Shown piece by piece: positions 6,642 to 12,855 of a stretch of DNA of 15,416 nucleotides. Where the stretch lies: NCBI GenBank assembly GCA_900546315.1, contig URCP01000068.1, positions 1-15,416 on the forward strand. The letters are read 5' to 3'. The notes below the pieces were generated by a model. It searched no databases. It saw only the letters and a list, made by a program, of their open reading frames with translations, and was not told the origin of the DNA. Within the stretch, counting starts at the first letter, position 1. Every line of letters begins with the position of its first letter. The position numbers and the translations under genes are program-made. The stretch is from an uncultured Eubacteriales bacterium (GTDB lineage Bacteria; Bacillota; Clostridia; Oscillospirales; CAG-272).

Positions 6642-7979
6642 TCATTGTACATTCATCGAAGAAACCCTGACATACGGTCCGCCGAAGCCGACGGGCAGAC
6701 CCATCTGCTCCATCTTTCCGCAGCCGCCGGTCACGAAGGAGAGCAGCTCGACGTCTTTCGTCAGCCCGTCGATGAGCCCCAGTGTCTCGAAAACAGAGCC
6801 GGTCAGGACGCTTATCTGCACCGGGCGACCGAGCTTGCCGTCGACGATCTCATAGGCGAGACTCGGAGCTATCGTGAAGGTGCTCATGCCGCTGCCGTGG
6901 CGGATCGTCTTGATGAAATAGCCGTGCTTGATCGGCGCGATGAGCTCGTCGAAGCTCTTGTCGCCGCCTTCTATGTAGGTTGTGGTCATGCGGACGATCG
7001 GTTCGAAAGTGCAGTCAATGGCGCGCGCGTTTCCGGTCAGACCCTCGTCGAGCGCGGCGGCGGTAACGGCGTTGTGCAGACGTCCGGCAAGGACGCCGTT
7101 TTTAATAAGGTAGTTCTTTCTCGCTTTCGTTCCTTCGTCGTCATACGGCACGAAGCCGCAGCCGGGAACCGAGCCGCACTCAGCGATCGAGAGGATCGGG
7201 GAGCCGACCGTCTTACCGAGCTGCCACTCGTCGCGCATCGACTCGTCGGAGAGCATGAAATCCGACTCCGACTTGTGCCCGAAAGATTCGTGCGCGAAGA
7301 CTCCGGCTGCCTCCGGCGAGAGAACGACCGGGTACTTTCCGGGCGTTACCGGGACAGAATTCCGCATGAACGACGTCTGCTCGGCGATGGCGGCGCGGAT
7401 TGTCGGCTCAAGGTTTTTCAGCTCGTCAAAGCGTGTTCCGCCCTTCTGCCAGTGACCGGAGAATTTCTTGTCTCCCTCCGCCATGCTGCAAGAGAAGGAA
7501 ACGCCGCAGGTCTGGTAGTCGTATGTAATGTCCGCGCCGAGACTCGACACGAAGTGGTAAACGCTGTTCCGGTCGAGATACAGCCCCTGCGGCATCGTGA
7601 CGCAGGAGTCTTCGGTCAGAAGCGGCAGATAGGAGAGCAGAAGCGCCTGCTTTTCACTCGCCGGTATGTCGCGCACCGAGCAGTCCGTGAAGCTCATCAG
7701 GGTGTCGCGGTTGCGCTCGAAGCGACCGACTATCGGGTCGCTCAGGATGTCCTTGTTTGGCGTCGCCGCGGCGTACAGCCCGTCGAGCGTCTTCTGTATA
7801 TGGTCGAGGTCGGTCACCGAGGCGTAGTACCAGAGTTTCCCGTCATAGACGCGGAGAAAGGCGCGGCGCTCGACTCGGGTCAGCATCTCCTCGAGTACTC
7901 CCGTTTTGTAGGATATCACCGTGCGGAAGCGGTCTTCCGTCCGGATGTCGGCGTAAAAGCCGTCCCGAAACTGAATCAT
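6642..7979 (-). CDS. tldD: TldD-family zinc metalloprotease
   Basis: A 445-residue protein starting at ATG 7979 behind GGGAGGA. The zinc motif 'HESFGHKSE' is at residues 230-238 (HExxxH, with the following Glu typical of the family) and the conserved C-terminal Cys, the further zinc ligand in E. coli TldD, is at 420 in 'VTGGCGK'. 'VTPGKYPVVLSPEAAGVFAH' leads into the active helix, as usual. No signal peptide, so it should act in the cytoplasm. The family degrades unstructured peptides and matures some modified peptides such as microcin B17. The partner gene follows directly but carries a frameshift. Promoter at 8012-8040. Length is normal for Gram-positive members, a little below the 481 of E. 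coli. Its natural substrate here is unknown. Confidence 0.95.
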   Translation of the reverse strand: MIQFRDGFYADIRTEDRFRTVISYKTGVLEEMLTRVERRAFLRVYDGKLWYYASVTDLDHIQKTLDGLYAAATPNKDILSDPIVGRFERNRDTLMSFTDCSVRDIPASEKQALLLSYLPLLTEDSCVTMPQGLYLDRNSVYHFVSSLGADITYDYQTCGVSFSCSMAEGDKKFSGHWQKGGTRFDELKNLEPTIRAAIAEQTSFMRNSVPVTPGKYPVVLSPEAAGVFAHESFGHKSESDFMLSDESMRDEWQLGKTVGSPILSIAECGSVPGCGFVPYDDEGTKARKNYLIKNGVLAGRLHNAVTAAALDEGLTGNARAIDCTFEPIVRMTTTYIEGGDKSFDELIAPIKHGYFIKTIRHGSGMSTFTIAPSLAYEIVDGKLGRPVQISVLTGSVFETLGLIDGLTKDVELLSFVTGGCGKMEQMGLPVGFGGPYVRVSSMNVQ

Positions 7980-8011
7980 TTTTATGGTCCTCCCTTTGAT
8001 TTATTGATATA

Positions 8012-8040
8012 ATTATAGCATATAGATCGTTAAGCAACAA
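8012..8040 (-). promoter_or_regulatory. Promoter for tldD-tldE
   Basis: On the minus strand TATAAT occupies 8017-8012, preceded by TGC (extended -10); TTGTTG at 8040-8035 is a poor -35 at 17-bp spacing. The start of transcription would be about 25 bp before the tldD ATG, leaving a short leader with the GGGAGGA ribosome site. Confidence 0.6.
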
Positions 8041-8067
8041 GCGTCATATGTAAATATTGTGTAAAGC

Positions 8068-8286
8068 TCATTTGTATTGTTGTTTGTGGTAATTAAAACA
8101 CGTGATGATAATTAACAATCTGTGCTTAATCTTTGACCGCGATATGATCCGCGCGAATAATCGAAAAAGATCATCTGCGGTCATAATGCGTTCACCTGTA
8201 GTGCTGACATATTTCAATTGTGCTTTCTTGAATAAAAACGGGTTTTCTGGTAAAATTGAGATATGATCTATTGGATTATCATCCAT
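8068..8286 (-). CDS. Possible small protein of 72 residues, unrecognised
   Basis: ATG 8286-8284 stands 7 nt after AGGTGA (8299-8294), a good ribosome site, and the frame ends in TGA at 8070-8068. The peptide starts 'MDDNPIDHISILPENP', has a middle part 'KYVSTTGERIMTADDLFRLF' and a hydrophobic tail segment 'RLLIIITCF'. I recognise no family. The stretch is clearly more A+T-rich than the neighbours, so it may be acquired or noncoding. It is co-oriented with tldD and ends 28 bp before that promoter. Against it: a plus-strand promoter for the large SLH gene (8228-8256) lies within it, and an inverted repeat (8134-8183) interrupts it. Confidence 0.35.
   Translation of the reverse strand: MDDNPIDHISILPENPFLFKKAQLKYVSTTGERIMTADDLFRLFARIISRSKIKHRLLIIITCFNYHKQQYK
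8134..8183. repeat. Imperfect inverted repeat upstream of tldD and the SLH gene
   Basis: TGACCGCGATATGATC at 8134-8149 is the near-complement of GATCATCTGCGGTCA at 8169-8183, with 19 bp between the arms: seven outer pairs, a mismatched bulge, then GATC. It could fold as RNA on either strand or be a wide operator. No T-tract follows, so it is not a classic terminator. Confidence 0.4.
8228..8256 (+). promoter_or_regulatory. Promoter for the large SLH protein
   Basis: TTGAAT at 8228-8233, a 17-bp spacer and TAAAAT at 8251-8256, with TGG before the -10 (extended -10). This predicts a leader of nearly 120 nt before ATG 8381. Confidence 0.55.
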
Positions 8287-8380
8287 GGAAGAGTCACCTG
8301 TCCGATGTATATTATCTTCCCCGGCGTGACATGATGATCCGAGTCCAAAGGTTACAAATAAAAAATGAAGGAGAAAAACA

Positions 8381-11300
8381 ATGAAGAAAAGGATCTTCAG
8401 CCTCGTTGTCGCACTGGCAATGCTGGCGACATCGTTCAGCACGACAATTCACGCGGCGGACGATGAAAAGAATGTTCAGGCGCTTAACCCACAGTATACT
8501 TACGAGAACAATGGTTATACGCTTGAAAAGGTATCCCACGCGGATGTGAAAGCCGGAGAAACCGACGGATTCGTCGACTACTACCAGTACACCGATCCGG
8601 ATGGAAAGATCTGCACCGGCGTTGTCGAGCACATCTACAAAGACGGCGCCGACACACCCGAGCGCGATACCGCGGCAGAGCTCGCTAAGCTCGAAATCAA
8701 GTTAAGAGGCAAGTATCCTACCGCGACGGGTGAAGAGATAAGCCGTATGCTCGCCGAGATTGAAGACAGCCTGACAGGCGACGCCTGCCAGTCCTACGCG
8801 TTCTCTGCGCTCGGCTACGGCGACTGGGTCTACATCGGCACGATGTACGGCGGTACAGGCATAACCAAGCACAACGCTGAGACGATGCTGAAATCTATTG
8901 GTCTGCTCAAGGATGAGACTACCGGAACCGACGAAGAAAAGGAAGCGGCTAAGGAATACAACCAGAAGATGATCGACAGCGTCGTCGGTCTTCTCTACGG
9001 CGATAACTATTACACCGAGCATCCTGTTCCGACTCAGGGCATCCTGCTCAAGATAAACGTAAAGACCGGCGAGAGCGAGATCATCATGGCTGGCTCGGTC
9101 AACGGCTACCAGGTCACTCTCCGCAACGCGGTCGAGTACAACGGACGCTTCTACTTCATCGGAACACAGGTCGGCACCGAGAACGTCGCTGACGCCGCTA
9201 CCGGTATCCCGTCCATCTTCGAGGTCAACCCGGAGACCGACGAGTTCCGCACCGTCTATCAGGCAGTGACGATGGACGAGTACAGAGCCATGCAGCAGGC
9301 GCATGTCTTCCCGATCCCGCGCGCTATCGCGGTATATAAAGGATCGCTGATCGCTTCCGTCACGCAGATGGACGGCGCGCACATCATCGCGTACACTCCT
9401 GACGCTGACGATTTCAACGCTGACGGCAGCTTCAGAGGAATCAAGGCTGAAGGCAATGCCCTGCGGAATCCCGAGTTCACAGAGATAGCTGAGCAGAGCA
9501 AGGAGCTTCTCAACTATCCCGCATACCATATGTATGACGCGAACTACGGCGGAACCGTCTACCAGATGATCGAGTACAACGGAAATCTGTACATGGCGAT
9601 CAACGCCGGTCAGAAGGCTCTCCACTCGACTCTGAACCCGACTGACGGAAAATACACCGCGGTCGACCCGGATACGCTGAAGGAAACAGAATGCTTTGCA
9701 GGATACGCCATCCTTGAGGGCACTCTGAGAGACGGCGCTTCGCCGAGTGACCGTGACGCGTGGACATGGACGCCTATCATCGGCAACACCGCGGACGACC
9801 AGTGGGATAACAGCGTGAACCACGCCGATGTACATCCCGCGAAGTACACCTTCAACATCGACCCGAACCGTTTCGCGGCTGCTATCTGCACGATGGAGGT
9901 CTACAACGGTTACCTCTACATAGGCGACTACAACGACGTCACACAGGCAACCTACCCGATGCTCGAGATGAAATTCATCCACCTCGCGACCGTCCTGTCG
10001 CAGTCGATCAACCTCTACAGGATGGATGGCAATCACAACATCGAGCTTGTCGTCGGCGACGCCACAAAGACCTTCCCGAATGGCTCGCTCTCCGGTCTTG
10101 AGAGCGGCTGGTCCGGCATAAACGGTCACGGAAGCCGTATCAACCAGTACACCTCCATGACTCAGCTCTGGAAGCCGGACGATTCTGTCGAGGGCGACGG
10201 CATAATGCTTGTCGGTACTCTTGACGAGGGCTCGCTCCTCAGACCGCTCATAAAGATCACGAATGGCGACGTTCTCAAGATGGACAAGGAAGAATGGACC
10301 GAGAAGATCAACTACCTCAAGGTCATAATCCAGCTCCTTCTCAACACAACCTCAATTACCGGAAGCAATCTGCCTGTGTACGGAAGCGATAACACGGCGG
10401 ACGACGTCCTGCCGGACGACGTTTTGCCGGACTATACGGCTCTCACCCCCGAAGAGATGGTCGAACAGGCTCTGAAGGCGGCTCAGGAATACGACGGTCT
10501 GTATGACACGCAGAACGCGTCTCTGTATGACCTCAGAAACGGCAGCCGCGAAAGCTCCGTGGTGCTCACGAGAGAGCAGACCCTTTCCCTTGTCGAAGGG
10601 ATAAAGAGCGGTGAGATAATCCCGCACAGTATGCCCGCACAGACCGCCATGGAGACTCTCGGCGTAACCTATTCGATGGATCAGCTCACCGACCTTCTCG
10701 ACGGGAGCGGACTTGACAATATCGAGGAGTTCAAGGATCTCTATCTGGATATTCTCGATTATTATCTCGAACTTCTGAAGAAGCTCGACCTCCCGCTTCC
10801 CGAGCCGCTGAAGAAGATATTCGATCAGCTTCTCAGCAAGATGAGCGCTGAACAGCTTGACGCGCTCGCAACCTGCCTTATTTCGGTCAGCACCTCTGTC
10901 ATCGGCTGCGACACCTACGCTTTCAGCACCGATCCGGACGGCAGCAACGTAAAGGTAGACGTCATCACCCTCAACGGTCTTGGCGACGACTCGAACCAGA
11001 CGATGCGCAACTTCGCGCTCACTGACGACTATGTTGTGTTCATCCCCGGCAACGCTATCCGCGGCGGTTCTGTTTACCGCCTGACCAACTGGCCCGGAAA
11101 GGGCACCGAGCCGACTCCCGTGACCTATGACGTCACCCTTGACGGCACCGGCGAGGGCGCGACCGGCGGCGGCAGATACAAGGCCGACGCGAAGGTCAAT
11201 ATCTACGCCGGAACAAAGGAAGGTTATACCTTCAACGGCTGGACCTCTGACGCCGGAGTCATCTTCGCCGACGCGAACAGCGCGACGACGAGCTTCACCA

Positions 11301-12148
11301 TGCCCAGCAGAAATGTCACTGTCACCGCTAATTGGACGAAGGACGCCGATGAGGATCCCGGATTCTTCCCGCTCATCTTCAGACTCACGTTCGATTCGAA
11401 CGGCGGCAGCAAGATAGACGATGTCCTCGGTTCTCTCGGACTCGTCGTTGACCTTACGCTCGACAAGTATCAGCCTGTCAGGGACGGTTACACCTTCACC
11501 GGCTGGTACACCGACAAGGAACTGACCGATAAGGTCACCTCCGTTCGCATCGGCTCTGACTCGACCGTTTACGCCGGCTGGGAAGAGATCATAGTGCCGG
11601 AGGAAAAGCCGGACATCAAGGACATATTCAATGACGTTCCCTCGGGCAGCTACTATGAGGACGCTGTCATCTGGGCGGTCGGAAACGGCATAACCAACGG
11701 AACCGGTGAGATGACCTTCGATCCGGACGGCATATGCACCCGCGCTCAGGCGGTCACTTTCCTCTGGAGAGCGGCAGGCAGCCCGGCGGCTGAGGGCAAT
11801 GTGATGCCTTTCGAGGATGTCGTTCCAGGCAGCTACTATTACGACGCTGTTCTCTGGGCTGTCGAAAAGGGCATCACCAAGGGTACGAGCGAGACTACGT
11901 TCAGCCCGGATATGAATTGCTCCCGTGCTCAGATCGTCACCTTCCTGTGGCGTTCGCAGGGTTCCCCGGCGGCCGATGGAATCATCCTCTTCGATGATGT
12001 CGCTTCAAACGTTTACTACACCGAGGCGGTCCTCTGGGCGGTCAGCGAGAGCGTGACCAACGGCACTTCCGCGACGACCTTCAGCCCGGACAACAACTGC
12101 ACGAGAGCGCAGATTGTGACGTTCATCTGGAGAACGCTCGCCGACTGA
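8381..12148 (+). CDS. Large secreted SLH-anchored protein with propeller-like ectodomain
   Basis: 1255 residues from ATG 8381, 7 nt after AAGGAG. Residues 1-25 are a signal peptide (KKR, hydrophobic core, 'TTIHA' before the cut). Residues of about 135-640 hold repeated beta-propeller-like units: 'YGDWVYIGTMYG' (146), 'VEYNGRFYFIGTQ' (251), 'IEYNGNLYMAINAG' (397), 'EVYNGYLYIGDYND' (506). Residues of about 685-840 look alpha-helical ('EEMVEQALKAAQEYD', 'LYLDILDYYLELLKKL'). At 843-901 a beta segment returns ('CDTYAFSTDPDG', 'YVVFIPGN'). Two InlB-like repeats follow (about 914-986 'GYTFNGWTSD', and 1001-1067 'GYTFTGWYTD'), then three SLH domains (1082-1255, each with an 'RAQxVTFxWR' motif). By family knowledge the SLH domains hold it to cell-wall polymers. 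Ligand or enzyme activity is not apparent; no catalytic motif was recognised. It has its own promoter and terminator. Confidence 0.95.
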   Translation: MKKRIFSLVVALAMLATSFSTTIHAADDEKNVQALNPQYTYENNGYTLEKVSHADVKAGETDGFVDYYQYTDPDGKICTGVVEHIYKDGADTPERDTAAELAKLEIKLRGKYPTATGEEISRMLAEIEDSLTGDACQSYAFSALGYGDWVYIGTMYGGTGITKHNAETMLKSIGLLKDETTGTDEEKEAAKEYNQKMIDSVVGLLYGDNYYTEHPVPTQGILLKINVKTGESEIIMAGSVNGYQVTLRNAVEYNGRFYFIGTQVGTENVADAATGIPSIFEVNPETDEFRTVYQAVTMDEYRAMQQAHVFPIPRAIAVYKGSLIASVTQMDGAHIIAYTPDADDFNADGSFRGIKAEGNALRNPEFTEIAEQSKELLNYPAYHMYDANYGGTVYQMIEYNGNLYMAINAGQKALHSTLNPTDGKYTAVDPDTLKETECFAGYAILEGTLRDGASPSDRDAWTWTPIIGNTADDQWDNSVNHADVHPAKYTFNIDPNRFAAAICTMEVYNGYLYIGDYNDVTQATYPMLEMKFIHLATVLSQSINLYRMDGNHNIELVVGDATKTFPNGSLSGLESGWSGINGHGSRINQYTSMTQLWKPDDSVEGDGIMLVGTLDEGSLLRPLIKITNGDVLKMDKEEWTEKINYLKVIIQLLLNTTSITGSNLPVYGSDNTADDVLPDDVLPDYTALTPEEMVEQALKAAQEYDGLYDTQNASLYDLRNGSRESSVVLTREQTLSLVEGIKSGEIIPHSMPAQTAMETLGVTYSMDQLTDLLDGSGLDNIEEFKDLYLDILDYYLELLKKLDLPLPEPLKKIFDQLLSKMSAEQLDALATCLISVSTSVIGCDTYAFSTDPDGSNVKVDVITLNGLGDDSNQTMRNFALTDDYVVFIPGNAIRGGSVYRLTNWPGKGTEPTPVTYDVTLDGTGEGATGGGRYKADAKVNIYAGTKEGYTFNGWTSDAGVIFADANSATTSFTMPSRNVTVTANWTKDADEDPGFFPLIFRLTFDSNGGSKIDDVLGSLGLVVDLTLDKYQPVRDGYTFTGWYTDKELTDKVTSVRIGSDSTVYAGWEEIIVPEEKPDIKDIFNDVPSGSYYEDAVIWAVGNGITNGTGEMTFDPDGICTRAQAVTFLWRAAGSPAAEGNVMPFEDVVPGSYYYDAVLWAVEKGITKGTSETTFSPDMNCSRAQIVTFLWRSQGSPAADGIILFDDVASNVYYTEAVLWAVSESVTNGTSATTFSPDNNCTRAQIVTFIWRTLAD
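10400..10429 (+). repeat. 15-bp tandem duplication inside the SLH gene
   Basis: GACGACGTCCTGCCG is followed directly by GACGACGTTTTGCCG (13 of 15 identical), encoding 'DDVLP' twice (residues 674-683). It lies in the acidic linker between the propeller-like part and the helical segment, so length change there should be tolerated. Confidence 0.85.
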
Positions 12149-12163
12149 GCGGATAAATAAATG

Positions 12164-12199
12164 AAAAAGGATCAGGTTCGCAAGAGCCTGACCTTTTTT
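12164..12199 (+). terminator. Rho-independent terminator of the SLH gene
   Basis: AAAAAGG-A-TCAGG (12164-12176) pairs with CCTGACCTTTTTT (12187-12199), one bulged A, extended inward by T-G and T-A pairs, loop CGCAAG, ending in six T. It starts 16 bp after the stop codon. Confidence 0.9.
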
Positions 12200-12221
12200 C
12201 GCGGAAAGTCCGATTTACACC

Positions 12222-12250
12222 TTGACATTCCACACAGTTTGTGATATAAT
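12222..12250 (+). promoter_or_regulatory. Consensus sigma-A promoter for the acetyltransferase pseudogene
   Basis: TTGACA at 12222-12227, a 17-bp spacer and TATAAT at 12245-12250, with TGA before the -10. Both boxes match consensus exactly, which predicts strong constitutive transcription beginning near 12257. Confidence 0.9.
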
Positions 12251-12309
12251 ATGAGATATGATACGCATCGCTCAATTTACAACATATGTCACAAAAGAAG
12301 GAGCGAAAA

Positions 12310-12818
12310 ATGAAGACAGAAACCGACCGCCTGATTCTCCGTGAGATGACATACGACGATTATGACGCGCTGTATAATGTGCTCGCGGACTCTGATATAA
12401 TGTGTCACTACCCGTACACCTTCGACGAGAAGCGCGTGCGCGGGTGGATAGAGAAGAATATCCGCAGATACGCGGTTTTCGGCTTCGGACTCTGAGCGGT
12501 GTGTCTCGGAGAGACCGGGGAGATGATCGGCGACTGCGGGCTCACTATGCAGAGCATTGACGGCACGATTCTGCCCGAGATAGGCTATCACATCGCGAAG
12601 GAGCACCGGAGACAGGGCTTCGCGCGCGAGGCTGCGTCGGCGCTGTGAGGGATTGGGTGTTCGCGAACACGCCGTTTCACGAGGTCTTCTCGTACATGAG
12701 AAAGGACAACCTGCCGTCAAGCATGACCGCTCGCTCGATCGGGATGAGCAAGGTCGAGGAATATAATGACGACGGGAGACTCACGGAGGTCTGGTCCGTG
12801 AAACGCGAGAATTTATAA
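12310..12818 (+). pseudogene. GNAT (RimJ/RimL-type) acetyltransferase, stop and frameshift
   Basis: Starts at ATG 12310, 6 nt after AAGGAG. The first part reads 'KTETDRLILREMTYDDYDAL', the hallmark opening of RimJ/RimL-like GNATs, up to 'AVFGFGL', where TGA (12493-12495) replaces an expected Trp codon. The frame goes on as 'AVCLGETGEMIGDCGLTMQS', then 'IGYHIAKEHRRQGFAREAAS', containing the acetyl-CoA loop (R-R-Q-G-F-A). At about 12645 one G appears lost from CTGGTG; the rest, 'VRDWVFANTPFHEVFSYMRK' to 'EVWSVKRENL', is in another frame and ends with TAA 12816-12818. Repaired, the protein has about 169 residues, the usual size. Such enzymes acetylate protein N-termini or small amines; the target here is unknown. 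Two independent lesions make true inactivation likely. Confidence 0.88.
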
Positions 12819-12821
12819 CTG

Positions 12822-12852
12822 ACGGGCTGCCGCAAAAGACGCGGCAGCCCGT
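12822..12852. terminator. Hairpin between convergent genes, possibly bidirectional terminator
   Basis: ACGGGCTGCCGC (12822-12833) and GCGGCAGCCCGT (12841-12852) form a perfect 12-bp stem around AAAAGAC. It starts 3 bp after the GNAT stop and ends 3 bp before the stop of the minus-strand gene. T-tracts are short on both sides (TTTCTC on plus), so efficiency is uncertain. Confidence 0.65.
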
Positions 12853-12855
12853 TTC

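Noticed and set aside
6426..8012. 528-codon open frame on the plus strand across tldD
   Set aside because: It lies opposite tldD, which has the zinc motif, ribosome site and promoter. The plus frame is rich in Arg, Val and His, shows no domain, and is a by-product of GC-rich codon use.
8702..10129. 475-codon open frame on the minus strand inside the SLH gene
   Set aside because: Antisense shadow of a clear secreted protein; no ribosome site, low-complexity Val/Arg/Asp composition and no recognisable motif.
12493..12495. TGA read as tryptophan (alternative genetic code) in the GNAT gene
   Set aside because: TGA ends several intact genes here (LRR/SLH, ZIP, reductase, tldD, SLH) and Trp is encoded by TGG throughout; the same gene also has a frameshift.
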